Positions 53,170 through 64,000 of a DNA stretch of 64,000 nucleotides are shown piece after piece. Each line of letters starts with the position of its first letter. The first letter of the stretch is position 1. The position numbers and the translations under genes are program-made. Below the pieces are notes generated by a model. That model worked only from the letters and a program-made list of their open reading frames with translations, searched no databases and was not told the origin of the DNA. Origin of the DNA: Molossus alvarezi (taxonomy: Eukaryota; Chordata; Mammalia; Chiroptera; Molossidae); the NCBI GenBank assembly GCA_037176705.1, contig CM073886.1, positions 15,522,501-15,586,500 of the forward strand, read 5' to 3'.

Positions 53170-54479
53170 GAAGGTGTAGGGTATGGTGGGAGACATAGAG
53201 GGGAGAGCCCAGGCCTCTGTTTCCTAAATTTTCTGTTATAGAGAGGGAACTCTGTGTCGGTCTTGGGGGGAACCCAGAGGACCTGCTGACCAGTGTGGGG
53301 GCCGTAAATAAAATCCAGGGACATCTCTATGGAGACACCATAGACGTTCAGAAGCCTGGAAGGGTGCTGAAAAGGACCATCATACCCCTACACCCAGCAA
53401 AGTGCCCTTTTTCCTGTGAAGACAGTATTATCTCTAAAATGTCAAATATCAAATGCTCCCATAAAAGTATTTTCTCATATCGGCGCCCCCGCTGGGCTAG
53501 CATCATGAGTATTACGTGATGGGAAAAGTGATCGTGAGCTGCTAATGCGGATCTGGGAGTGACCTTCTGGCCAAGAGTAGGTATAGCAGGGCTCGGGACC
53601 CTAAGCCCGGAACCCTCGAAGCCAGGAACCCTCTAGGACTGCAGCTATGTGGGGAACAGGATCTGGGAGGGACTTCCTGTTGTCCTTAATCCCAGTCTCC
53701 ACCCGGCTCCCTTTCCCCGGTGCAGACTACTGAGACTCCTTTCCCAGGGGAGGGTCCTTATTCCTGCTGTTTGAGGTGCCCTATCCACCTCCACTTCAGT
53801 GAGGGCGGGGGTCTGGGGAGGGGACCTGGATCCAGAAACCGGTGCAGGCTGCCAGCTGGCAGGAGGGGATGGGGTCAAAGGTGGAGGGCTTTGAGAGAAG
53901 GGGGCCTGGAAGGCTGGGGAAGGGGAAGGATGAGAAGGACATCTTGTCCAGGATTGTGAGCTGCATGGACTCCTGAGCCCAAGGCGGGGGGCTGCAGCCG
54001 CAGGGAGGGCTGCTAAGAGTGGGCAGATCAATTTCTGGATCCCAGGCATGGCTGAGTCAGGTTGAGCACAAGGTATATATATGTGTGTCCTGGGCCGGGA
54101 AGCTGGCAGGGCCTGAATTCCTCAGCTGAGCCAGCTGTGTTGGTTGGGGCCCCACGCAGCACCTGTTTTGTAGGATCTTTGCAGACCTTTTGGCTTCTGA
54201 TGACAGGAGATAGATTCCTAGTCAGCCCTGGCTTTCCCTAAGCTGATTGCTATGAGAGGCAGGGCTCCTGTTTCAGTGACAAAGGGGACAATACAAAAGA
54301 GCATTCTGTAGAAGTGAGGGACCTGAAAACAGAGATGGAGGCCATTGGATGGCATCAGGAGGCTTTATTTTTTTATTGAAAACAGAGATGGATCTGGACC
54401 TACACAGGATTTTTGAGGCGCTTCAGAGGTGTCTAGGAGATGCTGGCTGATTTCCTTCTGCTCTTCCAGGCTCCTGGTC
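53170..54479 (+). other. DNA upstream of the ZNF205 start-codon exon
   Basis: Non-repetitive and conserved-looking. Contains an AP-1/MARE-like GCTGAGTCAG (54051-54060) and a TATA-like GGTATATATATG (about 54071). This could be an alternative promoter; not demonstrated. Confidence 0.35.
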
Positions 54480-54550
54480 AGCAGCTGGAGGGGGCTTGGC
54501 CAACAGAAGGAGAAACAACTCAGCTGTACTTTCTTTCTCTGAGATAGAAA

Positions 54551-54607
54551 ATGTCTGCAGACCATGGAGGCATCCGGGCTACCCAGGACAAAGAGAGAGC
54601 CCAAGAG
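54551..54607 (+). CDS. ZNF205: ZNF205 exon with start codon
   Basis: Nineteen codons, donor GAG-gtatga. A strong acceptor tctgctcttccag before 54480 suggests a 5' UTR of about 70 bases in this exon. Confidence 0.92.
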
Positions 54608-57600
54608 GTATGAATGGGACACCAGGTGAGGGAGGTGTGCTCTGGAAGGAACTGGAGCTGGACAGGATCTTCACATCAGGGTGTCTGGACCAATGGAAGT
54701 GTTAGACTCACTGGGGTGCAAGGCTGGTGGATGGGGGTGAAGGGGAGTATTGAAGAGAAGGTGGTGTAAAGGGAAATACCTTCCACTGGGGAACTGACTT
54801 CTACGGAACTGCATTGCTTGGCCTGGTGAATTCCATAGTCAGCAGACCAGAGGCCACATGAGGTAGCAGTAGGCTGTGTAGGGGTCCTACTGGTGATGCT
54901 AGCTCTCTGAACAGAACCCAGAGCACACAGAAAAGCCTCAGTCTCTCCCTCCCTCCCTACCTCCCTCCCTCCCTCCCTCCCCCCCCCCTCTCTCTCTTAC
55001 ACACACACATATGTACACACATGCATTGTTTTCAGCTTGGGACCCCCTTCTCCTCTCTCTGGGTCTGAGAACCTAGGCTTTCCTGTTCCTGTTGTTTGTG
55101 TTCATGCATGCGTGTGTGTGTGTGTGTGTGTGTGTGTAATTACAACCTATGGGGAGACCAGAGTTACCAGGCTTATAATCAGAGGAATATGAGTCAGTCA
55201 CAGCCAGGTGTGTGACTTGGGCAAGTCCCCAGGCCTCTGTAAACCAGGTGTATGATCTATAATATACAGATCATGTGCCTACTGTTCCCATCCATCTCAT
55301 CCAGGTGGTTGGGAGGCTCAGAGGAGATAATGGGCACAAGAATCCCCTTTAAGCAATTCATCAGCCTGCAGGAGATCATTGTTGTAACACATAATACAAA
55401 AACACCCACAGCAACTGGAACCTAGGTCAGAGAGACCTGCATCCCCTCACCTAGTAATTCCAGTGGTTGTAAGTACAAATACAAATCAAATACTAGTTCT
55501 ATGTTTTTCCTACTGTATTAGCACAAAGAACTGTTACCACTGTTTGGTTTCCATTCCACAATGCCTTGTAACACCAACAGACCTCACATGCCCATGACAT
55601 TCTCTACTGATGTTGGGTTCTGTCAGTCAGCTCACAAGTAGAGTAATAATAATAATTACAGGCATTGTTTTGTGTTTATCCAGAACTTTCTGGAGTGGAC
55701 AGCTCTTGCTCACATGTTATCTGTAGAGGCAGAGCAACTGAGCCTTGGAGGCTGCCTCACCCATGTGGCTCCCAGACACTGTGACTCCTGGCCTAGGGTC
55801 TTTCCTTTCGAGACCCTAACATAGATGGAAATTGGTGGAGGGGAGAGGGACAGGCATAAGTCCCCAGCAGAAGGCTGGCCAGTCCTCATGCTGTGGATGA
55901 TAGTGAGGCTTCACCAGGGGCCTCCCAGTGCAAGGGAAGTGACTTAACTGAGGCTCTTGTGGTTTGGGTGAAGGCGGAGCCTACTTAGGGTTGAATGGCT
56001 AGTGAGGAATGGCTCTGGATTTGAGCCCCAATCACCTGAATAAAGCCTGCTCTTCACTCTCCCAGAGGACTGGGGCTGAGGTTGGTGTGCCCAAGGAGGA
56101 TGAGTGGGCAGGACCCTAAAGTCTCACTGGGTGGGGTTGTGCTGAAGAGGGTGAGCTGGAGAGGAGTTCTCCTGTCAGACCAAGATGGAAACCAGGCCTC
56201 AGCACATTTAGTGGCACACTTGGGCTTTTTTCTTCAAGCCAAAAAACCCCAACTTCTCTGACCAAATTGAGTCACGCTGGAAATGGCCCAATGCCACATG
56301 ATGCTTCCCTGTCATCTTCAAGACATGGTGGCCCTAGGGGTGACTTGGGAGTCAGATAAACTTGAGTTCCAATCCTGGCTGAGCCACTCATGATCTTGGG
56401 CCATTGTCTGATCTTTGAGCCTGGGTATGTTAGTTTCCTGGGGCTTCCATAAGAAGGATCACAAACTTGGTGGCTTAAAATAACCAGAATTTATTCTCTC
56501 ACAGTTCTGGATGCCAGAAACCCCTAATCAAGGTGTTGGTAGGGTTCCTTCCCAGGGTTCTAGGAGAGGATCCTTCCTGCCTCTTCCAGCTTCTAGGGAC
56601 TCCAGGTGTTCCTTAGCTTGTGACAGCATTACTCCAGTCTTTGCTTCTGTCTTCGCATGGCCTCCTCCATGTTTCTGTGTCCTTTCCTCTTTTTATAAGG
56701 ACACTAGTCATTATAGTTTCAACCCGTTACACTTGGTTTCCTCATATATTAAAAATAATAATACAGCCTGGCCAGTGTGGCTCACTGGTTGAGCGTCGAT
56801 CCATGCACCAAGAGGTCGCCGGTTCAATTCCCGGTCAGGGCACATGCCCACGTTGTGGGCCTGATCCCCAGTGGGGACATGCAGGAGGTGGCCAATTGAT
56901 GTTCTCTCATTGATGTTTCTCTCTCTCTCTCTCCCTCTCCCTTTCTCTCTAAAAATTGAGAAAGAAAAAAAAAATCCACACTGCTGTTAGAGGTGTGAGG
57001 CTTGAACTGAAGCAGGCAGCTGCTCTGTGGTCACTTGGTCAGCCTGCACCTAGCAGGGCCTTGCTAAGTCTGCCTTCCTTCCCTTCCAGGAGCAAGCAGG
57101 AGAGGCACAGGTCCTTGAGGGTAGGAGAAGGAAGGAAGGCCAGTCCTTCAAGCCATGCCTTGTATTTGGTTGTGTGTTCCACCATTCTAGGTGTCTGCCC
57201 CTGCAGGGACCCCTGGGTATGGAGCACATGGTGCTTGGCTGTGTATCCCAGTCTCCGTCCCAGTACTGATTGGGGCTACCATTTCTAGGTTCCAGATCAT
57301 GGGCATCCTTGTCAAGAAATTCTTCCCGAGTCAAAGGAGGTGGTGCCTTTGGGAGCCGCTCGGGAGTCACCTTACATTAAGACAGAGCTGCAAGAGCCAC
57401 ACCCTGAGGGGGCATCGCAGGAGGACAGGGCTCAAAGAGCTTGGAGCTGGGGGCGCCTAAGCCAGGGCTCTAAGGAGAAAGCTCTTTTTCTGCCTGGTGG
57501 AGGTGAGGAGAGGGATGTGAAGAGAGCTGCTTTCCTGGGCAGCAGCTGTGGGGAGAGGCAGAGGCTCAAAGCCCAGGTGGGGAGGGGAAGAGGTCCCTGT

Positions 57601-60600
57601 CATGGTCAGGAGAGATGCCTGGGTGTCTGTCCACTTGCCTCTTGGAGGCCACTCTGGCACAGCCTCAGAGCCTACTGACCTCTTCTTGGGTGGGGTCAAG
57701 GGTGGAGTCTGGGGCAGTTGTGGGCTTGCCAGGCATGAGCCTGCTTGGAGAACAGTAGGATGCAGCAGGATGAGGTGGCTTCCCTGAGGACCTCTCTCCT
57801 CTCTCAGCCCTCCCCTCCCCCCAGATCCCTGTGCTTTCCCATGAGGGGAGGACCAGAGACCGGCAGATGGCCGCAGCACTCCTCACTGCCTGGTCCCAGG
57901 TGAGTGCCCCTGTCCAAGGTTGGAGGGGGAACAGAAAGACATGGAGGGACAGCATCTCTGACTGCATCACCCTCCAGATCTCAGTACCAGACCCAAGGGT
58001 GAAGGCTGGAGGGGAATGTGCTGGAGATCCTGAGCTTTGGCTGTGGTTTTGGAAAAGAAGGCTTCTCTTGTTTTTGTCTCCTATCATCTGCTGTACACAG
58101 CTGCCATATTCTTGCCCCCAATAAGCCATCCTTGGGTGGCTCCTGCTTCACCCTCAGACCTGGGCAGCAGGTTGGGAGTTGGGATCTCATCTTGGCACCA
58201 TCAGGCCCCACCACTGTATCTTGTCATGTCTTGTAAAGTAGGCATTTCATGTTGTTTCAGATGCCAGTGACCTTTGAGGATGTGGCTCTGTACCTCTCCC
58301 GGGAGGAGTGGGGGCGGCTGGACCACACACAACAGAGTTTCTACCAGGATGTCCTGCAGAAGCGAAATGGGCTGGCCTTGGGTAAGGGCTGGCATTTGTT
58401 CTGGAGCAACCACTTCCCAAGGCCCTGGATGTCAGAGGTGGGGTCTATTCCACTGTTACTTCCCAGCTTTCTAAGGCTTAAACCCTTCTCCATTGTTCAC
58501 ATAGACTGTACTGTTCTATAGAACCTTCCTAATGATGGGCATGCTCCGTATATGGAGATGGTAGCCATGATCCAGATGTGGCGGTTGGGCACTAAAAATG
58601 TGGCTACAGCAACTGAGTATTTAATTTTATTTCATTTTAATCAGTTCAAATTTGAACTGAAATAGCTACATGTGGCTAGTTGGCTGCGGTACTAGATGGT
58701 GCCTACTTAGAGATTCTGCTTCTTTTTGGTTCTTCTGTGATGCTTATTTGTATAGTTCCACCCTCCTTTTTTTTTAAATCCTCACTCGAGGATATTTTTC
58801 CATTTATTTTCAGATAGAGTGGGAGGGAAGAATGGGGGGGGGGGGGGAGAGAGAGAGAAAGAAACATTGATGAGAGAGACACATTGACTGGTTGCCTCCT
58901 GAAAAACCCCAGTCAGGGCCGGAGACCTAACTGCAACTGAGGTACATGCCCTTGACTGGAATTGAACCCGTGACTCTTTGGTCTGTGGGCCAACACTCTA
59001 ACTGCTGAGGAAAACCAGCCAGGGCTCACCATCCTTTTTTTCAAAGCCAGGCTTTAGAAGTATCTGAGCAGAAAACTTGGCTCTGGGGTCAGGGCTGCAT
59101 GCCTGAGGTAGGGGGGACATGGTGCCAGTTAATCTCCAATCTTATAGACTCTGAGCTGTCACATCTGCCCCAAGGGGTGTGTCCTCTTCTCAGAGGGGCC
59201 TGTCTCTCTCAGTTTTTCTCATACTAAGTAGTTATGTCCTAGGACATTGACTCCTCACTTTCAGACTCTAGTTTTCTTGGCAGATTTTATGAGATCTTAT
59301 GGAAAACTCAGAGTGTTCATTCATTGTTATTCATTCAGTTAGTATGTCTGTCAATACACTCCTGTTGCACATCTGCTAGTCAAAGTGGAGCTGGGGGCTT
59401 GGTAAAGCCACCCTTTGACTTCAATGATGGGCCAAGACCCTGTTATCCCTGGTGGACCCCAAGATCACAACCACCCTGCTTACTCCTTTAATTGACTCAG
59501 GTTTGTTTACCACCTGTTGTTAATACTCCTAGGTCTGGGCAAGTCCTAGAAGATCAGAGGGAACCTAGCACCCATTTGTGGCCCCATGACAGACCTCACA
59601 AATGACCTAAATCACCTAGTTTGTCCAACACATTCCCTTCCTCCCATGGGGCTTGGATCATGGCATGGAGGCCAGGCCTTCTGCTCTCTTACTGACTTGA
59701 CCAGAATTATTGGGCCCTTACCCAGGGACTTGGTAAATGGACCCGTGGTCCTTGACTTCTAGGTGGTCAGTGTCCCTGGCCCTCTTGTCTCAGACCCTCC
59801 CACTTGGCCTCTATTTGTCCCTGGCCCTCCCCCAGGAGCCCTTTTTGCTGATGGTCCTGGGAAGGTGTAGGTGCAGGAGTGGGAGACTGTTTTCTAATGT
59901 TTCTGGGTCCACTGCTGGGGCTGTGTGAGGAAGTGGGTTGCTGGCAGCTGACATGGCCCAGTCCCTCTCCCTTTATTTCTGGTGCTTGTTCAGGGAAATG
60001 AGGCAGAGCCCTGACTTAGCCCTGAAAAGAGTATGTCTAGTGGTGACCCTGGAACATGCTTCCTAGAGAGGGTGGACACCTCATCCCAAGCAAACTTTGA
60101 GCTCGTGTGGTATTACCTGGTGTTTCCAGAGTTGCACTCATTCCCCTTTGCTCTGTCACTACTTGTGGGGGTGGTGTCTCCTGCTGGGCAGCCGGGGAGG
60201 TCAGTGACTGAGCACTGCATCTCTTTTTGGGCAGGGTTTCCCTTCAGCAGAACTTTCTGGGCCTCCCAGGTGCAGGGCAAGGGCGAAGCCTCAAGTTCAT
60301 GCCTGCAGATGGGAGATGAAGAGGAGAAGAGAGGTGCGTTCAGAGGTGATGGGTGGGCAGTGGGTTGTCCCTGTCGCTCCTAGGTGCCCCTTGTCAGTGC
60401 AGGCTTTATTTCCCGTGGGGTGCAAACACGTGGCCCTTGCTGAGGTAGGGCGCCAGCCTCCCCTCCTCTGCAGAGGGTGGCAGTCATTTCCCAGGTTCCC
60501 CTCGGGTCCTTGCCCTTTTCTCCATCTTTGGAATTCCCTTAGGTCCCTCACAAAAGCCTATCTCTGGTTGGAAAACCTTTCTCCAGGAGCGGTGGAGGTG

Positions 60601-61626
60601 AGAAAGGAGCCAACCTCATCCCAGACAGTCCATGGGGATGTGAAGTCCTTTAGGACCAGGCCAGGGGGAGCACAGGGGAATGTCCTACAGTGTGGATGGC
60701 AAGCAGCCAGTGGCCAGAGATTGGGGCGAGCCAAAGACGACGGGCAGCCGGGCCCCCCGGAGGAGAGAGGTCTGGAAACAACCCTGTCCAACACTGGCCT
60801 CACAGAGAAACCCAGCAAAGGGGAGACAGGAGCCCCTGAAAGCAGCGAGGAGGGCCTGGTCCTTGATGGTGATGCCAGCAAGAAGACCTACAAATGCGAG
60901 CAGTGTGGCAAGGGCTTTAGCTGGCACTCCCACCTGGTGACGCACCGACGCACGCACACAGGTGAGAAACCCTACGCCTGCACAGACTGCGGCAAGCGCT
61001 TTGGCCGCAGCTCGCACCTCATTCAGCACCAGATCATCCACACCGGGGAGAAGCCCTATACCTGCCCCTCCTGCTGGAAGAGCTTCAGCCACCACTCTAC
61101 GCTGATTCAGCACCAGCGCATCCACACGGGCGAAAAGCCCTACGTGTGCGACCGCTGTGCCAAGCGCTTCACCCGCCGCTCGGACCTGGTCACTCACCAG
61201 GGCACGCACACAGGAGCCAAGCCCCATAAGTGTCCCATCTGCAGTAAGTGCTTTACACAAAGCTCAGCCCTGGTCACCCACCAGCGTACCCACACAGGGG
61301 TCAAGCCCTACCCGTGCCCTGAGTGCGGCAAGTGCTTCAGCCAGCGCTCCAACCTCATCGCGCACAACCGCACGCACACCGGGGAGAAGCCGTACCACTG
61401 CCTCGACTGCGGCAAGAGCTTCAGCCACAGCTCGCACCTCACTGCCCACCAGCGCACCCACCGCGGCGTCCGGCCCTACTCTTGCCCTCTCTGCGGCAAG
61501 AGCTTCAGCAGGCGTTCCAACCTGCACCGGCATGAAAAGATCCACACCACAGGGCCTAAGGCTCTGGCCATGTTGATGCTGGGGGCGGCGGGGGCTCTGG
61601 CAGCACCCCCACCTACTCCCACCTAA
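54551..61626 (+). CDS. ZNF205: Zinc finger protein 205 (KRAB C2H2)
   Basis: Six coding exons: 54551-54607, 57289-57502, 57808-57899, 58261-58381, 60235-60333, 60587-61626. Phases agree and give 540 residues plus TAA. A nuclear KRAB-type zinc-finger transcription regulator. The start [19 protein letters not shown] matches human MSADGGGIQDTQDKE. Then come an acidic segment ([20 protein letters not shown]), a KRAB A-like box at about residues 122-162, a variable linker and eight C2H2 fingers at about residues 296-519 with canonical HTGEKPY linkers. An Ala/Pro-rich tail ends ...PPTPT. Every finger keeps its Cys and His pairs. The KRAB box lacks the usual MLE motif, as in human ZNF205. Confidence 0.96.
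54943..54990. repeat. CCCT/CCTC low-complexity repeat
   Basis: CCCTCCCT units then a C-run and CT units. Confidence 0.85.
55108..55138. repeat. TG dinucleotide repeat
   Basis: About 14 TG units in the ZNF205 intron. Confidence 0.9.
55165..55350 (+). repeat. MIR fragment
   Basis: GTGTGACTTGGGCAAGTCCC then CAGGCCTCTGTAAA is the MIR core. Confidence 0.65.
55351..56335 (+). other. ZNF205 intron, no exon recognised
   Basis: Unclassified, with a possible ancient repeat at 55640-55760. Confidence 0.4.
56336..56422 (+). repeat. MIR fragment
   Basis: AGTTCCAATCCTGGCTGAGC then CACTCATGATCTTGGGC. Confidence 0.65.
56425..56740 (-). repeat. MaLR-like LTR fragment
   Basis: CTTGGTGGCTTAAAATAACC, TTATTCTCTCACAGTTCTGG and TTTTTATAAGGACACTAGTC are the usual MaLR LTR phrases. 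Family assignment tentative. Confidence 0.55.
56765..56975 (+). repeat. Ves SINE, type B
   Basis: GCCTGGCCAGTGTGGCTCAC with box-B-like GGTTCAATTCCC; ends CTCTCTAAAAATTGAG. Confidence 0.93.
57289..57502 (+). CDS. ZNF205: ZNF205 exon 2
   Basis: Acceptor catttctag; starts [18 protein letters not shown] (human VPDRGHPHQEM...) and ends [10 protein letters not shown] before gtgagg. Phase 0 in, phase 1 out. Confidence 0.95.
57808..57899 (+). CDS. ZNF205: ZNF205 exon 3
   Basis: Acceptor ctctcag, donor gtgagt. Encodes [20 protein letters not shown] then [11 protein letters not shown], nearly identical to human. Confidence 0.95.
58261..58381 (+). CDS. ZNF205: ZNF205 exon 4: KRAB A-like box
   Basis: Acceptor ttgtttcag, donor gtaagg. 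[20 protein letters not shown] then [20 protein letters not shown]. Confidence 0.96.
58505..58715 (+). repeat. MER3-like hAT-Charlie element
   Basis: CTGTACTGTTCTATAGAACC start and AAATAGCTACATGTGGCTAG with GTACTAGATGGTGCC end. Confidence 0.6.
58770..59024 (-). repeat. Ves SINE, type A-like
   Basis: AATCCTCACTCGAGGATATT to AACCAGCCAGGGC; YCACCMTCCTTTTTTT on both sides. Confidence 0.92.
59025..60234 (+). other. ZNF205 intron between KRAB exon and exon 5
   Basis: Non-repetitive, no exon recognised. Confidence 0.45.
60235..60333 (+). CDS. ZNF205: ZNF205 exon 5
   Basis: Acceptor tttttgggcag, donor AGAG-gtgcgt. [20 protein letters not shown] matches human FPFSRPFWAPQAHGKGEAS. Confidence 0.93.
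60587..61626 (+). CDS. ZNF205: ZNF205 last exon: linker and eight zinc fingers
   Basis: Acceptor cctttctccag; stop TAA at 61624-61626. Fingers run from [15 protein letters not shown] to [13 protein letters not shown]. Confidence 0.96.
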
Positions 61627-61786
61627 GGGGCCCAGAGTGAGGGGCCAGGCCCCCAGTGAGGAGTGAGGGCAGCTGCAAGGGCAGTGAGAGGGACAGTGGA
61701 AAGGGAGTTGGGGAGGTGCTGGCATGGGGGTGGGGCATGGCAACACTGGGAGGAGCTAGGGTGAATCTCAGGCAGGCTAGCTGCAC

Positions 61787-61792
61787 ATTAAA
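61787..61792 (+). terminator. ZNF205: ZNF205 polyadenylation signal ATTAAA
   Basis: ATTAAA variant about 160 bases after the stop codon, giving a very short 3' UTR. Confidence 0.65.
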
Positions 61793-61799
61793 GGCCTTG

Positions 61800-64000
61800 G
61801 AATTCAAGCCATGGCCTGTTGCTCTGTCTTGTGGCAGTAGGGGATAGGGGTTATTGGGGCAGTGGGGGTTGCTGATAGCTGACCTCAGATTCTGGGGGCT
61901 CTTGTGTCAACAATGTATCCTCACTAAGGCATCCAAGTCATCGCTCTCAGGGCTTGGGCACCCTCTTTCCCAACCTTGACCTGGCTTGGGGCCCAATCCA
62001 GATGATTAGGACCACAAGTTTCCAGACAAAGGCTTCTTAGCACAGAGGTTTTTGGACTTGAAACCAACCAGCCACTAGTGGAATTGTGAACTCCCTGGTG
62101 GGTGTTTTGCTGCTGCTGTCACTCTAATGCCAGGGGCATTGATCACTGAGCCCTGGAAACTTCCTTGGCTCTTTGAGAGCCAGGAGCAGCTCAGGGCTAG
62201 CTTGGGAACTCATTGTCTCCTGCCTGCCTTGTCTCCTGTTGTAGGTACCAGGGCCGAGTTTTGTGGCTGGATATTTTCCATCTGCTTCCACTGGGGTCCA
62301 GTGATAATTCAGTGTGATTACCTCACTTACCAGGGACTACTGTCCCTCCTGGTCCCTTCTGAGGCTGCTGCAATATCCTTCTACTTTTCCCCTCCTTGTC
62401 CTCTTCACACATGTCCTTTATAATTTGCTCTACTCACCCATGCCTGGTTGTTTTACTCCTGACCTCTTGGTATTTTACTTCTGTAGTTTCTGTTTTCCAT
62501 TCTCTACTATTTTCCCTGGGAGGGGTGGGCTCAGCCTGCTTATTATCCAAGATTTGCAGCTTAGCTTCCAAGATAACATGCAGTTCTGACCTTGATGACT
62601 ATAACAGGGAAGCCCTTGAGACTCCACCTGTCTCTGTGGATCATGGAGCCAGCAGGGTGGCTGCAGCCCTGGTTGGCTCCCAGCTCCTCAGGGAGGAAGT
62701 GGCTTGAAGAGATGACAGACTGGGAATAGTAATCATAGCTGCCAGTTGTCGAGTAGCTGCCCTGCCAAGCATGGGGCCAAGCACCATATATATGTCACCT
62801 CCACTCTCCACAAGCTGAGCAGTGGGTTTTATCCCAGTTTTATAGATGAAAAAACAGGCTAGGAGAGAAGTCCATTAACTTTCCCAAAGCCATACAACCA
62901 GAGAGTTGGAAGCTGGGGTTTAGGGCCAGGGATTTTACTATGTAAAGAATACCCCTATTTCCATGTACCACAACAGCTATTGACTATCTAATTAACCCAT
63001 GATATTATGAGACAGAGCTGTCTAAAAAGAGTAATACAAACAATAGACTTGACCTTCTGGAGTGCTGGACTCAGCTGGAGATAGGGGGAGGGAGAAGCAT
63101 ATAATCATTGGGATGCCAGGAAGCTGCTTACTAGTGGGAGCTCAGGCAAGACTAGGAGGTCTCAGTGGGATCTAGGGTTAAGTTGCTGTCAGGACTGGTG
63201 AGAAAAAAAAGCAGTTTCCTCCCTTCAGCTTGTCTTCATGGCTCCAGTCATAGCCAGAAATGAGATTCCTCTGCTTGGCTCGGTGTGAGAGGCTGATAGG
63301 GCTTATACACATAAAGCAGTATTGCTGCCCCCAGGAGCTTGTTTTCTAATGAATGAGAGAGATAGAGGTAGGAAGGAGACTTAAAATGACAGCTGTCATC
63401 ATTTGGCACAACCTTAGCACAGAATATTCATTTGCACAGTGGCTCTTTGTTTCCTTGGGCTGCATGGCCAGTGTGTCAGGACTTGAAACACTCAGAGGTC
63501 TACCGAGTGAGCCAAGGAGTCATTTAAAGGTTTCACTTTGGCTTTTGAGGAGTCCAGAGACCACAGTATCCAAGAGAAACTGTTTCCCTTTTCATAGCAC
63601 AGTGCAGAGGGATGTGATTCTATGGGTCTCTGTCCATTCCTTCCAAGATGTCCATCCACAGTTCATCATTCTGGCACAGATCAGGCGAGAGCTTTTAAGA
63701 GTGGAACTTGGCAGTTTGAAAATATTTGACAAGAGCAGCTAAGACTGAGGAGGTAGCTGGGGCATCATGGAAGGGCCTGGAATGTCAGGGTGGAGGGTAT
63801 TCCTGATTTGGTGAGTTATGGAGCACCATTGAGAGGTAGCAGGCTGGGGGTGTGGTGACACCAGGGTCTTGGTATCTCTGGGTAGCGGTTGAGGTGTGGC
63901 CTGCTTCCTCATTGCTTCTCACACTGGACATACCAGCGTCAGGGCACTGCAGAACTCGACCTAGTTACTCACGACTTACCTGCACCTGCGCCTTCAGGAA
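61800..64000. other. Downstream of ZNF205, no recognised gene
   Basis: A MIR at about 62725-62930 (TTTTATAGATGAAAAAACAG). Otherwise unclassified. In human the next gene is ZNF213, which is not reached here. Confidence 0.45.
62725..62930 (-). repeat. MIR fragment
   Basis: CCCAGTTTTATAGATGAAAA then CTTTCCCAAAGCCATACAAC. Confidence 0.7.

Noticed and set aside
52644..53324. Minus-strand ORF of about 226 codons
   Set aside because: Runs through two adjacent Ves SINEs; the protein is SINE translation (MAQRLE..., SLSLSL).
3129..59024. tRNA genes in the SINE heads (box A and box B motifs)
   Set aside because: The heads lack a foldable acceptor stem and anticodon arm typical of working tRNAs and are fused to SINE bodies or A-tails.
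60685..61746. Minus-strand ORFs opposite ZNF205 fingers
   Set aside because: Open only because of codon bias in the zinc-finger repeats on the plus strand.
1..64000. CRISPR arrays, operons, bacterial insertion sequences
   Set aside because: None present; the repeats are vertebrate transposons and microsatellites, and genes are intron-bearing.

Overview
This is mammalian nuclear DNA, almost certainly from a vesper bat (Vespertilionidae). Three things support that. First, roughly 65 copies of a tRNA-headed SINE with the heads CCCTGGCCGGTTTGGCTCAG or CCTGGCCAGTGTGGCTCAG, which is the bat Ves SINE family. Second, DNA transposons of the kind known from vesper bats: a SPIN-type hAT MITE, a mariner MITE and a further hAT-like element. 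Third, gene order MMP25 - IL32 - ZSCAN10 - ZNF205, which is the order of human chromosome 16p13.3. All gene assignments come from reading translated exons against remembered human proteins; no database search was possible.

Layout. 1-6.3 kb: the last six coding exons of MMP25 (+ strand), a GPI-anchored matrix metalloproteinase; the upstream exons lie outside the window. 6.3-12.5 kb: SINEs, retroviral LTRs, an old L1 and a MaLR-like LTR. 12.5-17.1 kb: IL32 (+), a short helical cytokine gene with a complete reading frame of 186 codons (194 with an optional microexon). 17.1-29.5 kb: repeat-dense intergenic DNA holding LTRs, a Tigger fossil, a U6 retropseudogene, a hAT-like element and a dead L1. 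29.5-34.5 kb: ZSCAN10 (- strand), five coding exons, 782 residues, a SCAN domain plus 14 C2H2 fingers. 34.5-49.4 kb: intergenic DNA with a mariner/Tigger fossil, a second L1, a SPIN element with a perfect 8-bp target duplication, a locally duplicated segment and an LTR-like block. 49.4-50.0 kb: a CpG island that is probably the ZNF205 promoter. 54.5-61.8 kb: ZNF205 (+), six coding exons, 540 residues, a KRAB-like box and eight C2H2 fingers. 61.8-64 kb: no recognisable gene.

The four genes are neighbours but share no pathway: a neutrophil-type surface protease, an inflammatory cytokine, a pluripotency-associated zinc-finger factor and a KRAB zinc-finger factor. All splice phases worked out below are mutually consistent and no coding exon contains an internal stop, so IL32, ZSCAN10 and ZNF205 look intact, as does the visible part of MMP25. 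The most unusual content is in the repeats. SINEs repeatedly re-insert into the target duplication of an earlier SINE. In MMP25 this copied a splice donor. There is also a recurring head-only SINE form with one shared breakpoint, and a tailless U6 pseudogene.
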